A stretch of DNA of 64,000 bases from CAYWFP01 sp964457365 (GCA_964457365.1 CAYWFP010000002.1:38615-102614); one strand, 5' to 3'. Shown: positions 11,118-20,370, counted from the first letter of the stretch. The notes: generated from the sequence alone by a model not told the origin. Numbers and translations are program-made.

Positions 11118-12785
11118 GTGCACGCGCCCCTGCGGCTGCGGCTGGTGGCTTTTATCTGCGGCGCGTCGATCATGGCGCTGGAGATGGTGGGCGTGCGCAT
11201 CCTCGAGCCGTACTTCGGCAGCACCCATTACGTCTGGGGCTCGATCATCGGCATCTTCCTGGGTGCCCTGTCGCTGGGCTACTACCTTGGCGGGCGGGTG
11301 GCCGACCGGGCGCCGCGCATCGAGGTGCTGGGCCACTTCGTGCTGGCCGCGGCGATCCTGATCTTCCTGGTGCCGTGGATGGCCTCGGGCATCTGCACCT
11401 GGCTGGTGCGCTGGCCGGGGCTGGACCCGCGGCTGCAGGCGCTACTGGGTAGCATCCTCCTCTACGCGGCGCCGAGCATCCTGCTGGGCATGGTCTCGCC
11501 GTTCGCGGTGCGCCTGGCCGCGCGGCAGCTCGCCGGCGTCGGCAGCGTCGCGGGGGAGCTTTACGCCATCAGCACCCTCGGCTCGATCTGCGGCACGCTG
11601 CTGGTGAGCTTCGTGCTGCAGGAGCTCCTGGGCAGCTTCTGGATCGTCTGGTGCATCGGGGCGACGCTGGTCGTCGTGGTGGGGCTCTGCTACTGGGGCC
11701 GCTGGCGCGCGCGGACGGTGGCCCCGGCGGCCGCGGCGGTGGTGGCGTTCTTCTGCGGCTGGGCGGGCGTGACCTACGCCGAGGCGCGCGAGGAGCACAG
11801 CGCCACCGGGCGCATCAACCGGCGCCTGCTGCACGGGGGGTTGCAATACGGCGGGGAGGAGGACGTCTACGTCGCCGGCAAGGAATCGGTCTATCACCGC
11901 ATCGCCGTCGTCGACAGCGTCGCCAACATGGAGACGCAGACGCTGGTCGAGCCGGGCAAGCGCGCGCGTTACATGCTCTTCAACAACCAGATCGAGAGCG
12001 GCATCGTCATCGAGGAGAACGTCGTCCGCGCGGACGAGACCGTCCCCACCGGCTACTACGAGACCGCCACCGGCTACGTCCGTCACCTGCACCTGGGGGT
12101 GCTCTTCACGCAGGACGCGCCGCGGAACGTGCTGGTGATCGGCGGCGGCGGCGGCGTGGGGCCGCAGGCGTTCACCCGCGACTACGCCGGCGCCATCGAG
12201 CTTATCGACACCGTCGACATCGACCCCTGGGTCTTCCGCTTCGCCGAGATGTACTTCGGTTACCCCCGGACCCATCCGGTCATGAAGAGCCACGTCATGG
12301 ACGGGCGGCAGTTCGTCCGCCTGGCCGAGCGGACATACGACTACGTCATCATGGACGCCTACACCTCCGGCGGGCGTATCCCGCGCCACCTGATCTCGCA
12401 GGAATTCTTCCGGGAACTGCGCACGCATATGGAGCCGGGCGGGGTGATGCTGGCCAATATCATCTCCGGCACCAAGGGGCGCCGCGGGCGGCTGATGCGA
12501 TCGATCTGGAAGACGCTGACGACGGTTTTCGACCAGGTCTACGTCTTTCCGCGCCAGCGCGCGGGCGCCCCGGCGGAGAACGTCTTCATCATCGGCACCA
12601 CCGACGAGGCGCCGCGGTTGAGCCGCAGTTCCATCGAGCTCCGCTACAACCGCCTGCGGGGGACGCTGCTCAAGCAGCGCGGCCTGCAGCAGGCGGTGGA
12701 GAATTACATCTCCTCGCCCCCGGAGTTCGGCGACGTGCCGCTGCTGACCGACGACTACTGTCCGACCGACAGCATGGCGTACTAA
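11118..12785 (+). CDS. Fused membrane transporter-like / spermidine synthase-like protein
   Basis: The N-terminal half holds about seven to eight hydrophobic helices (about 5-230) beginning LVAFICGASIMALEMVGVRILEPYFG, typical of the integral-membrane 'fused MFS/spermidine synthase' group. The C-terminal half is a methyltransferase-like Rossmann fold with VLVIGGGGGVGPQ and an acidic VDIDPWVF motif, followed by YDYVIMDAYTSG. Aminopropyl transfer is the family reaction, but membrane members are often uncharacterised. No ATG fits. GTG at 11118 (AGGAG upstream) or TTG at 11085 (GGAG, in frame) are the candidate starts; transcription should begin near 11055. The open frame further upstream is not expected to be translated. 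Confidence 0.83.
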   Translation: MHAPLRLRLVAFICGASIMALEMVGVRILEPYFGSTHYVWGSIIGIFLGALSLGYYLGGRVADRAPRIEVLGHFVLAAAILIFLVPWMASGICTWLVRWPGLDPRLQALLGSILLYAAPSILLGMVSPFAVRLAARQLAGVGSVAGELYAISTLGSICGTLLVSFVLQELLGSFWIVWCIGATLVVVVGLCYWGRWRARTVAPAAAAVVAFFCGWAGVTYAEAREEHSATGRINRRLLHGGLQYGGEEDVYVAGKESVYHRIAVVDSVANMETQTLVEPGKRARYMLFNNQIESGIVIEENVVRADETVPTGYYETATGYVRHLHLGVLFTQDAPRNVLVIGGGGGVGPQAFTRDYAGAIELIDTVDIDPWVFRFAEMYFGYPRTHPVMKSHVMDGRQFVRLAERTYDYVIMDAYTSGGRIPRHLISQEFFRELRTHMEPGGVMLANIISGTKGRRGRLMRSIWKTLTTVFDQVYVFPRQRAGAPAENVFIIGTTDEAPRLSRSSIELRYNRLRGTLLKQRGLQQAVENYISSPPEFGDVPLLTDDYCPTDSMAY

Positions 12786-12839
12786 GGACCCGTTAAGCAA
12801 TAATTTCAGAAATCCCGATCTTATTGCTTAACGGGTCCT
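12785..12839. repeat. Perfect 19-bp inverted repeat with 17-base loop
   Basis: The arms AGGACCCGTTAAGCAATAA (12785-12803) and its exact complement (12821-12839) flank a 17-base loop. The left arm begins on the last base of the TAA stop. The stem is long and AT-containing and is not followed by a T-tract, so it is not a textbook terminator. It may be a transcript-stabilising hairpin or a small palindromic element. The rest of the stretch to 13032 holds no gene I can support. Confidence 0.7.
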
Positions 12840-13032
12840 AAAGGGCATTATGACGTCATCTCCGTACAGCGTGCCAGGCAGCCTATACCGGCGAGATCAT
12901 GCTCTTGACTCGGGCCATGGTAACTTCTCGCGAAACGTCACGCAAGCCGAGAATGAATCCTCGCGGCGCATACAAATGCCCGGCCCGGACCGGATGCGGT
13001 CCGCGGAAGGAGCATCGGGATGAGGGCGCGGC

Positions 13033-14580
13033 CTACTCCAGTTCCGGCAGTTCCAGCGGCACCGGGGGGGGCGCCGGCTTTTCGGGCGTGTTCCCGGGTA
13101 CCGGTTCGGGCTCGGCGAGATCGATCTCGAGGCCGGTGACCGTGTTCTCCGGCAGCGCGCCCGTCTTCTTCTCGCCCGGCGCGGCGGCGGCGATGTTGCC
13201 GGCTTCGAAGTCGAACTGTTTCACCGGCGTGCGTTTCGAGGCGGTCCAGAGGAACTCCGGCGCGCCGTGCTTGCGCAGCGCCTGCAGCAGGCGGATGTTC
13301 TCCGAGGCGAGGCGGTACTTCTTCAGAAACGGCAGGATCGCGTCGGCGCCGGCGGGGTAGCGCGTTTCGAGCCGCTGGATCAGCGCATACCCGTCGACGA
13401 GCTTCACCGGCTTGCTGTACTCGCCCTTCTTCAGCGTGTCCAGGACCTGCAGAAACGTCGCCTCCGGCGGCACGCGGATCGGCGAGATGCGGCCCTTGGG
13501 CCCGGGGATGTAGTCGAGGCGGTACGCCTCCGGCGGGATCCCGTGCGCCACCGAGAGGTTGCGCGCGAGGTAGCCGAGCTTGCCTCCCAGCGCGGCGGTG
13601 GGGCAGCGCGACTCCTGGCGCGCGGCCTCGGCGAAGGAGGCGAACTCGCCCTGTCGCAGCCGCAGGTAGATGTTACGTGCGCGCTGGCGGGCGGCTTCTA
13701 TGCCCTCGACCTGGGAGGGCTTATCCGGGTGCTGCGGGTCCAGCGGTTGCGGGAAGGGGCAGAAGATGTAGGCCGTCTGGACCAGGGCGAAGTCGTCGCG
13801 GCGGACCTGGAAATACTGGCGCAGCGACTCGGGCGTCAGCAGCGGCCCGAGCATGGCCTCGAGCAGCGCGGTATCGCGCCTGCCGGCCGGGTCGATGCCC
13901 ATGCGCTTCGCTTCCGCGTGCAGCAGCGCGTCGTTGAGCACGCCGTCGAGCGTGGCCTGGACGACGTCGTCGCGGCCGTGGGCGAGGCAGTAGTCGACAA
14001 CGTCGCCGGCGGCGAAGTGCTGCCCGCCGACCACCGCCACTACCGGCGACTGCAGCCCGCGCCATTGCGGCTGGTACCGCTCGCGCAGCATCTCCAGCAC
14101 CGCCTTGATCTCGTTGGGCATGATTCTCTCGCCCGGCTTCATCCCGTGGCGGTAGCGGACGATGTTCTCGAGCATCATCTCCATCATCGCCGAGCGCGCC
14201 GCGTCCGAGTGCGTCAGGTTGCTGCGGGCCAGCAGCTCCTCGAGCACCTCGCGTCCGCCGACGGCGGCGGCGCTCTGGCGCATACGCTGCTGCAGTTGCG
14301 CCTCGCGCGGCCACGGCAGGCCCAGGTGTCGGCGGTCGAGGCGGATCATGACGTGATTGAGAAAGCCGCGGGGCAGTTCGTAGCGGTGGGGGCTGTTGCC
14401 GGCTTCCTCCAGGACGGCCGCGCGCAGATCCTCCGCCCGCACCTCGCCGTCGGCGAAACGGACCAGCACCGGCGGCAACTCGACCGGGATCAGCCCGGTC
14501 TTCTCCGCCGCCGCGGAGCCGAAAGAGAGACAGAGTATCACGAGGCAGAGCAGTACCGAAAGACAACGTCCCCGTTTCAT
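13033..14580 (-). CDS. Secreted parvulin-type peptidyl-prolyl isomerase (PpiC/SurA-like)
   Basis: This 515-residue protein begins with a classic signal peptide (MKRGRCLSVLLCLVILCLSFGSAAA). A long helical N-terminal chaperone-like part follows, then a rotamase-like region (about 250-420) with RARNIYLRLRQGEFASFAEAARQES and LGGKLGYLARN, the PpiC/SurA pattern. A Pro/Glu-rich tail (PEKPAPPPVPLELPELE) ends it. The expected role is folding of exported proteins in the periplasm. The usual G-x-GWF signature of active parvulins is altered here (GGKLGYLAR), so chaperone function without full isomerase activity is possible. Met 14580 has a GAGGAGC ribosome site. Confidence 0.82.
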   Translation of the reverse strand: MKRGRCLSVLLCLVILCLSFGSAAAEKTGLIPVELPPVLVRFADGEVRAEDLRAAVLEEAGNSPHRYELPRGFLNHVMIRLDRRHLGLPWPREAQLQQRMRQSAAAVGGREVLEELLARSNLTHSDAARSAMMEMMLENIVRYRHGMKPGERIMPNEIKAVLEMLRERYQPQWRGLQSPVVAVVGGQHFAAGDVVDYCLAHGRDDVVQATLDGVLNDALLHAEAKRMGIDPAGRRDTALLEAMLGPLLTPESLRQYFQVRRDDFALVQTAYIFCPFPQPLDPQHPDKPSQVEGIEAARQRARNIYLRLRQGEFASFAEAARQESRCPTAALGGKLGYLARNLSVAHGIPPEAYRLDYIPGPKGRISPIRVPPEATFLQVLDTLKKGEYSKPVKLVDGYALIQRLETRYPAGADAILPFLKKYRLASENIRLLQALRKHGAPEFLWTASKRTPVKQFDFEAGNIAAAAPGEKKTGALPENTVTGLEIDLAEPEPVPGNTPEKPAPPPVPLELPELE

Positions 14581-14755
14581 GCGCGCTCCTCACGATAAGA
14601 CGTGCGACGCGACCCGATCACGTCAACTTTTATCGGATACCAAGTGTACGGATTTGAACGGGGCAAGTCGAGAAACTTGTCAAGGGCGCGTGAGTTTTTG
14701 GTCAGGTGTGTGCCGGGCGGCAATCGCCTCGGGTTATTGCCGGTCCGTTCCGGAC

Positions 14756-15586
14756 CTACTCGGTCTCCTCGAGGATCTTGAGCATCTCCTTGAGCGCCTG
14801 GGTCTCGATCTGGCGGACGCGTTCGCGGGTGATGGCTTTCTGCAGCTTGCTCGCGCCGATGGTCTCGAGGGTGAGTACGGTCGCCGAGCCGATGCCGTAG
14901 CGGTGGCGGATAATGGTCTGCGAGCGCTTGTCCAGGCATTGCAGCAGCAGCTCGATCTTCTCTTCCTCGTGGTCGGTGAACAAGGACGCCGGCTGGTAGT
15001 CCTTGCCCGCGCGGGCGAGCATCTCCTCGATGTTGCCCATGGTGTCGTCGGAGCCGCCGCGCGCGCCGACGAAGGCGGAGGAGGAGCCCGCGCCGATGGC
15101 CTTCTGGATGGCCTCGACCTTTTCGGGGCTGATGTCCATGTGCTCGGCGATCTCGTTGGCGCTGACGGTGCGCTCGAACTCCTGGCTCAGCTCGTTCGAG
15201 GCGCGGCGCCAGCGGTTGACCATGTCGACCATGTAGGCCGGAACGCGCACGTTCTTGACCTTGGCCGCGAGCGCGCGGCGGATTGCCTGCTTGATCCACC
15301 AGCTCGCGTAGGTGCTGAAGCGCTTGTCTTCTTCCGCGCGGAAGCGTTCCACCGCCTTCATCAGTCCGAAGTTGCCCTCGGCGATCAGATCCAGCAGCGG
15401 CAGGCCGCGGTTGGAGTAGCGTTTGGCGATGGAGACGACCAGACGCAGGTTGCTGCGGATCATGATCTCGCGCGCCTCCATATCGCTTTTGGCGATGCGG
15501 CGCGCCAGCGACTGCTCCTCTTTCTTCTTCAGCAAGGGATATTGGCTGATTTCGCGCAGATAGGCTTCGACATCGCTGTCGCTCAT
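14756..15586 (-). CDS. RNA polymerase sigma-70 family factor (RpoD/RpoS-like, group 1/2)
   Basis: The 276-residue factor has region 1.2 (DVEAYLREISQYPLL), region 2 with the -10-binding core NLRLVVSIAKRYSNRGLPLLDLIAEGNFGLMKAVERF and RFSTYASWWIKQAIRRA, region 3, and region 4 with TRERVRQIE. It lacks the long region 1.1 of housekeeping RpoD, so a short primary or group 2 factor is likely. In region 4.2 the turn before the recognition helix (TLETIGASKLQKAITRERV) is about three residues longer than the usual TLEEIG-(4-5)-TRERV spacing. A perfect hairpin directly follows the stop codon but has no T-tract. Confidence 0.93.
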   Translation of the reverse strand: MSDSDVEAYLREISQYPLLKKKEEQSLARRIAKSDMEAREIMIRSNLRLVVSIAKRYSNRGLPLLDLIAEGNFGLMKAVERFRAEEDKRFSTYASWWIKQAIRRALAAKVKNVRVPAYMVDMVNRWRRASNELSQEFERTVSANEIAEHMDISPEKVEAIQKAIGAGSSSAFVGARGGSDDTMGNIEEMLARAGKDYQPASLFTDHEEEKIELLLQCLDKRSQTIIRHRYGIGSATVLTLETIGASKLQKAITRERVRQIETQALKEMLKILEETE

Positions 15587-15604
15587 GCGTGTCCCCGGAT
15601 CCTG

Positions 15605-15631
15605 ATTTGACAGGAAGGTTTTGTCAAATCA
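15605..15631. promoter_or_regulatory. 8-bp inverted repeat upstream of the sigma factor gene
   Basis: GATTTGAC (15605-15612) and GTCAAATC (15624-15631) form a perfect inverted repeat with an 11-base spacer, 19 bases before the sigma-factor start. The right arm carries TTGACA on the minus strand, which could serve as a -35 box. It is an operator or promoter candidate only. Confidence 0.35.
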
Positions 15632-15656
15632 TAACACCTCCGGCGGACTCGGGGCA

Positions 15657-15690
15657 AAGAAAAAAAGCGGGAACGTCGGCCGTTCCCGCT
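15657..15690 (-). terminator. Rho-independent terminator of the HU gene
   Basis: Read on the minus strand, AGCGGGAACG-loop-CGTTCCCGCT (10-bp perfect stem, 5-base loop) is followed at once by TTTTTT. It lies 28 bases after the HU stop and separates HU from the sigma factor gene. Confidence 0.9.
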
Positions 15691-15718
15691 AGTTCGTTCC
15701 GATGTTTGTCGCGCAGGC

Positions 15719-16066
15719 CTACTCGAAGAGCGAGAGCGCTTCGCCGTCGAAGTGGGTGTCGTACTTCTTCGCGGGCATGGCTTCCTTGAGCGCCTTGCTC
15801 GGGGTGAAGCGCGGCTTGACCGAGGCCTTGATCTTGATCGGTTCGCCCGTGGCCGGGTTGCGGCCCATGCGGGCCTTGCGCTGGGCCTTGACGAAGATGC
15901 CGAAATCCTTGATGTTGATTTTCTTGCCCTTGACCATGGCGGTGGCGATCTCGTCGAAGATGAAATCGACGATGGCCGAGCCCTGTTTCAGCTTGCAGCC
16001 GGTTTGCTCGACCAGAGCCTGTGCGAGCTGACGCTTGCGGATCACTTCTACTTTGCTTGCTGCCAT
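15719..16066 (-). CDS. HU/IHF family DNA-binding protein
   Basis: This 115-residue histone-like protein carries the HU pattern: a helical N-terminus (KVEVIRKRQLAQALVEQTG), the IVDFIFDEI helix, GKKINIKDFGIFVKAQRKARMGRNPATGE, and the DNA-binding arm followed by KPRFTPSKALKEA. It bends and compacts DNA. It has a short acidic extension at the C-terminus (about 15 residues). The Met at about 16066 is favoured over an upstream GTG at 16204 because the family N-terminus begins there, a GGGGAG site precedes it, and the GTG lies within the predicted promoter. Confidence 0.95.
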   Translation of the reverse strand: MAASKVEVIRKRQLAQALVEQTGCKLKQGSAIVDFIFDEIATAMVKGKKINIKDFGIFVKAQRKARMGRNPATGEPIKIKASVKPRFTPSKALKEAMPAKKYDTHFDGEALSLFE

Positions 16067-16186
16067 GTGATACTCCCCTTTCAGTTTGGTAAAAAACTCA
16101 TCGGGCTTCGATCCCCGGCGCAATCCCAATGATCCGCCGGTAATCAAGCCCCCCTGTTCTCGCGGATGTTTCAACTTTGAGCGAAA

Positions 16187-16214
16187 AGAATACGTTTGCG
16201 CCACGGCAAGTCAA
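16187..16214 (-). promoter_or_regulatory. Sigma-70-type promoter of the HU gene
   Basis: On the minus strand TTGACT (16214-16209) and TATTCT (16192-16187) are separated by 16 bases. The predicted leader is more than 100 bases long, unusual for a small HU gene. The interval to 16411 contains A/T-rich runs but no supported gene. Confidence 0.6.
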
Positions 16215-16411
16215 GCGAATCTCAGCGGAAAAAAGTGAAAAAAAGCCCGGTTTTTCGGCTTATTCGGCTTGTCCATCCGCGCCGGAACGACAGTCATATT
16301 GTGAGAGCGAAATTCTTGTCTGGCGCGCGCGGATTTCCAAAAGCGCCAGGGGGATGACGTAAGCTCTTTTTTGAAAACGACTTGAGCGATATCCTCCCGG
16401 CCAGAAAATGG

Positions 16412-16440
16412 TTGTCACCCGTGCGCGGGCGTGTTAAAGT
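16412..16440 (+). promoter_or_regulatory. Sigma-70-type promoter of the S41 protease gene
   Basis: TTGTCA (16412-16417) and TAAAGT (16435-16440) are separated by 17 bases. The leader of about 93 bases ends in a good CCGGAGG ribosome site before 16540. Confidence 0.6.
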
Positions 16441-16539
16441 AATAAAGGATTTGCCCCGCTGGCGGGAAATACCTGGAGGATTGCCCTCGCCGGGTATGTC
16501 TGCCCGTTTGTTTATTTATTTTTCCGGAGGTGCTTCCTG

Positions 16540-18726
16540 ATGCGACTGTTTGTGAAGAACTCGGCGGTCTGCTGCGTCCTGTTCGTGCTCGCGGGCATGT
16601 CTGGCGCGGCCCGCGCGCAGGAGAACGATAAACTCGACGCGGTGTTAGCGCAGATGCCCGCCTCGCCCGCGGAGTCGGTCTGGGCGGTCGGGCGCGAACT
16701 CGAGGCGCTCGGCGCGGAGGCCGTGCCGGTGTTGAAGACGCGGTTGGAAGGGGCCAACCCCGGCGAGGTCGTGGCGATCGGGTACGCGTTGCTGAAGCTC
16801 GGCGAGCAGAAGGACGGCACGCTGGCGCTGCAGAAGCTCGCGCGCGACACGCAGGCACCCATGGCGCGCCGGGTCGACGCGCTGGACGCATTGGGCAGCG
16901 AAGGCGGCAACTACGCCTCGATGCGGCTGCGGGAATTGCTGCGCGACGAAGCGCTCGCGGAGCGCGTGCGGCTGGCGGCGGCGAAGAACCTCTGGAAGCT
17001 GACCCACGGCGTCGAGGCGCTCGAGGCCATGACGGCGTTGATGGAGAAGGCTCGAGACCGTGCCGTCCGCGCCGAAGCGACGTTGGCGCTGGGCCGGTTC
17101 GGGCGTTTCGAGGAGGCCGAGGAGGGACTGACGAAGCTGGCGGCGTTGCCCGGCGACCGGGGCGACCAGGCGCGGGAACTCCTGGTCCTCAAGCGCCGCT
17201 TCGACGAGCGCATGAGCCGCGACAGTTTCGCCGCCGACCTTATCGGCGAGGTGGTGCAGAAGGTCCGCGAGCGCTACGCCCCCGACGAAACCGATCCCGA
17301 CGAGGCCAAGCAGCTCGCGCCCAAACGTCTCGCCAGCGAGGCCGCGCGCGCGCTGGTGCGGTCCCTGGACGACTTCAACGACTACCTCGACGAAGAGGCC
17401 TACAGCCAGATGGTCCAGTCGATGTACTCGAAGTACGGCGGCATCGGCGCCTGGGTCGGCATGCGCGACGAGCGCTTCACCATCCTCACGCCGATGTACG
17501 ACCAGCCGGCCTTCAAAGCGGGCTTGAAGAGCATGGACGTGGTCACCAAGATCGACGGCGTCGACATCGGGGGCATGGAGCTGAACAAGATCATCGGCAT
17601 GCTCAAGGGCGAGCCCGGCACCGACGTCATCGTCACCGTTCTGCGGCGCAATTTCGACAAGCCGCGCGACTTCCGCGTTACGCGCAAGCGCATCGAGATC
17701 CCGATGATCGCCAAGCAGCAGCTTCCCGGCGACATCGGCTACATCCGCCTCAACGGCTTCCAGGACGACCCGCAGCGCAACCGGAGCACGAGCAAGACCA
17801 TGCAGCGCGCGATCATCGACTTCAAGAAGAGCGGAATGAAGGGGCTGGTGCTGGATCTGCGGAACAACCCCGGCGGACTGCTCTCCGAGGCCGTGGAGGT
17901 CTGCGAGAAGTTCCTCCCGCGCGGCAAGCTCATCGTCTCGAGCAAGGGCAAGATCTTTCCGGAGCAGAACTACATCTCGCGCAACCTCGGCCAGCCGCTC
18001 TGGGGCGGACCGGTGGTGGTGCTGATCAACGAGGGCAGCGCCAGCGCCAGCGAGATCGTTTCCGGCGCGCTGCGCGATCACGAGCGCGCGACGCTGGTGG
18101 GGCAGCGGACGTTCGGCAAGGGGTCGGTCCAGCAGCTCATCCCGGTGGAGACCACCGGCGGCAATACCCGTCTCAAGCTGACCATCGCGAAGTACTATCT
18201 CCCCAACGGCGAATGCATCCACGGACGCGACCGCGGCATCGCCCCGCACGTCGAGATCGATGAGCCCGAGGTCGGCATGATTGAGCGCGACGCGCGTTGG
18301 AAGATCCACGACAACCGCGAGATCGAACTCTGGCTCGAGAAGCATTTCGAGAAGAACGAGCAGGCTTTCCGCGAGCTGCTCGAGTTCGACGAGTACGATC
18401 CGGCGAAGTATCCCGAGATCGAACAGTTGCGCGCGGAACTGCAGAAGAAGCATACCGAGGCCGAGATCAGCGAGGAGCTCGTGCGCAAGGAGCTGCGTTT
18501 CGCGCTGCGGACCTTCCTGCGCGACAAGTACGGCGAGGAGGACCACTCCGTCGACATTCAGGAGAGCGTTGTGCTGCAGCGCGCGCTCGTGGCCCTGGGC
18601 GAACAGATGGAGGGGGGGCTGCCGGACGTGCCGCTCTACAACGTCTTCCGCGACAAGTTCCAGAAGAAGGAACAGGTCGCAGCCAACGACAGAACAGAGG
18701 CGGAGAAAGAACCGGCCAAGCCGTAA
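16540..18726 (+). CDS. S41-family C-terminal processing protease with N-terminal HEAT repeats
   Basis: The 728-residue protein has a signal peptide (ending GAARAQ), a HEAT-repeat region (about 35-220), a PDZ domain (about 290-385, FTILTPMYDQPAFKAGLKSMDVVTKI split by its binding groove) and an S41 peptidase core. The core contains VLDLRNNPGGLL, the nucleophile region EGSASASEIVSGAL (about 499-512) and the Lys motif TFGKGSVQ (about 524-531). A 120-residue charged C-terminal helix region follows. CtpA-type enzymes trim envelope proteins in the periplasm. HEAT repeats ahead of the PDZ domain are not part of the usual CtpA layout. folC begins 49 bases downstream. Confidence 0.93.
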   Translation: MRLFVKNSAVCCVLFVLAGMSGAARAQENDKLDAVLAQMPASPAESVWAVGRELEALGAEAVPVLKTRLEGANPGEVVAIGYALLKLGEQKDGTLALQKLARDTQAPMARRVDALDALGSEGGNYASMRLRELLRDEALAERVRLAAAKNLWKLTHGVEALEAMTALMEKARDRAVRAEATLALGRFGRFEEAEEGLTKLAALPGDRGDQARELLVLKRRFDERMSRDSFAADLIGEVVQKVRERYAPDETDPDEAKQLAPKRLASEAARALVRSLDDFNDYLDEEAYSQMVQSMYSKYGGIGAWVGMRDERFTILTPMYDQPAFKAGLKSMDVVTKIDGVDIGGMELNKIIGMLKGEPGTDVIVTVLRRNFDKPRDFRVTRKRIEIPMIAKQQLPGDIGYIRLNGFQDDPQRNRSTSKTMQRAIIDFKKSGMKGLVLDLRNNPGGLLSEAVEVCEKFLPRGKLIVSSKGKIFPEQNYISRNLGQPLWGGPVVVLINEGSASASEIVSGALRDHERATLVGQRTFGKGSVQQLIPVETTGGNTRLKLTIAKYYLPNGECIHGRDRGIAPHVEIDEPEVGMIERDARWKIHDNREIELWLEKHFEKNEQAFRELLEFDEYDPAKYPEIEQLRAELQKKHTEAEISEELVRKELRFALRTFLRDKYGEEDHSVDIQESVVLQRALVALGEQMEGGLPDVPLYNVFRDKFQKKEQVAANDRTEAEKEPAKP

Positions 18727-18775
18727 ACGCGGAGACGCCGAAGGGCGAACCGGTCGGTTACAGACGAGGCGGATC

Positions 18776-20143
18776 ATGCGCGGCACGCTGCCCACCTTCG
18801 ACGAGATACTCGACTACCTCTCGCAGTACACCAATTACGAGCGGGTGGGCGACTATCGCCCCGGCACGGGCGACTTCGGCACCGCCCGCATCGAGCGGCT
18901 GCTGCAGGCGCTGGACAACCCGCATACGGCCTACCCGGTGGTGCACGTCGCCGGCACCAAGGGCAAGGGCTCGGTCTCGCACCTGAGCGCGGCGGTGCTC
19001 AGTACCCTGGGACACAAGGTCGGCCTCTATACCAGCCCGCATGTCAGCAGTATCCGCGAGCGCATCGCCATCGACGGCGTGCCCGTCGCCGAGAGCCGGT
19101 GGTGCGAGGCCTTCTCCGAGGTGCGCCCCGTCATCGATCGCGTCAGCCAGGAGATGGAGGAGAAGCCCACCTGGTTCGAGATCCTCACCGCCATGGCCTT
19201 CGTCGTCTTCGCCCGCGCGCGGGTGGACGCGGCCGTCGTCGAGGTCGGCCTCGGCGGGCGGCTCGACGCGACCAACGTACACGACCTGCCGGTGGTGGTG
19301 AGCGCCATTACTCCCATCAGCAAGGACCATACCCGCCAGCTCGGCGAGGACCTCCTGACCATCGCCCGCGAGAAGGCCGGCATTCTGCGCCGCGGCACGA
19401 CGCTGGTCCTGGGCGTGCAGGAGAAGAACGTCCGCGGTTTTCTCTGGCAGCGCGCGATGGAGTACGACTGCCCGGTCTACGAGATCGGCGTCGACGTGAC
19501 GGTCTCGGCGCCGGCGGCGCAGAACACCGCGCCGGAGGCGCCGCAGCGGTTGGAGTTCAGTACCTGGAATCGCAGCTACGAGGACGTACCGCTGCCGCTT
19601 CTGGGCGCGCACCAGCGCGAGAACGCCGCCATGGCGCTCGCCATCGCCGAGGTGTTCCAGGAGCATTTCGCCGAGCATCCCATCAAAACCTCGGTCCTGC
19701 GCTTGGCCTGGCGCGATATCAGCCTTCCGGGACGGATCGAACTGGTCGACCGCAAGCCGTGGATCGTCCTCGACGGCGCGCACAACGCCGCCAGCGCGTG
19801 GGCGCTGGCCGAGACGCTGCGCGCGCGCTTCGACGTGCCGCGGTTGGTGCTGGTCTTCGGCGCCAACGCCGACAAGGAACTGGAGCTGATGCTGCGGATC
19901 CTCGCGCCCCTCTGCGACGAGCTGATCCTGACGACGACCACCAGCCCGCGTTCGATGGACCCGGATGCGGTGGCCGCAAGCCTGGAGACGGACGAGGACG
20001 CCCCCGACGTGAGCGTCGAGGCCGATCCGGTCGCGGCGCTGGCGCAGGCCCGGAAGCTCGCCGGCGAGGACGGCCTGGTCGTGGCCACCGGCAGCCTGTA
20101 CCTGGCCGGAACGCTGCGAAGCGCCTGTTTGCCGCACGCATAA
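18776..20143 (+). CDS. folC: Folylpolyglutamate synthase / dihydrofolate synthase
   Basis: This 455-residue Mur-ligase-superfamily protein has the P-loop HVAGTKGKGSVSH (near 58-70), GLYTSPHVSSIRERI, EVGLGGRLDATN and the C-terminal DGAHNAASAWAL motif. The family adds glutamate residues to folates in the cytosol; many members also make dihydrofolate from dihydropteroate. The start at 18776 (GAGGCGG upstream) gives the usual length. The longer frame beginning upstream overlaps the protease gene and is a shadow. It ends with a cysteine/histidine tail of no known role. Confidence 0.93.
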   Translation: MRGTLPTFDEILDYLSQYTNYERVGDYRPGTGDFGTARIERLLQALDNPHTAYPVVHVAGTKGKGSVSHLSAAVLSTLGHKVGLYTSPHVSSIRERIAIDGVPVAESRWCEAFSEVRPVIDRVSQEMEEKPTWFEILTAMAFVVFARARVDAAVVEVGLGGRLDATNVHDLPVVVSAITPISKDHTRQLGEDLLTIAREKAGILRRGTTLVLGVQEKNVRGFLWQRAMEYDCPVYEIGVDVTVSAPAAQNTAPEAPQRLEFSTWNRSYEDVPLPLLGAHQRENAAMALAIAEVFQEHFAEHPIKTSVLRLAWRDISLPGRIELVDRKPWIVLDGAHNAASAWALAETLRARFDVPRLVLVFGANADKELELMLRILAPLCDELILTTTTSPRSMDPDAVAASLETDEDAPDVSVEADPVAALAQARKLAGEDGLVVATGSLYLAGTLRSACLPHA

Positions 20144-20343
20144 CGGTGATTCGGAGGAATGTGCTCCTTGCTTCGGGCAGGGCGGTTCGCTATGATTATA
20201 CGGGCCTGGAGAACGGTTTTCTTGCTTCTCTTCGGGCATAAAATGTAGAAAAAAGCCGGGCCTTGGTTCTCAGAAGCACCTAAGTTAAACAATATCAGCG
20301 CCTTATGAATAATTCTCGGATGTTGTAATTTTATAAACGCGGC

Positions 20344-20370
20344 TAAAGACTGCGGCGGTTCCTCCGATAA
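20344..20370 (+). promoter_or_regulatory. Sigma-28 (FliA)-type promoter upstream of the FlgM-like gene
   Basis: TAAAGACT (20344-20351), an exact 11-base spacer, and TCCGATAA (20363-20370) match the enterobacterial FliA consensus TAAAGTTT-N11-GCCGATAA at 13 of 16 positions. It lies 77 bases before the FlgM-like start codon. Genes for flagellar late products commonly use this promoter class. The remaining part of the 20144-20447 gap shows no gene. Confidence 0.6.

Noticed and set aside
16645..18795. 716-residue minus-strand frame
   Set aside because: Shadow of the S41 protease gene.
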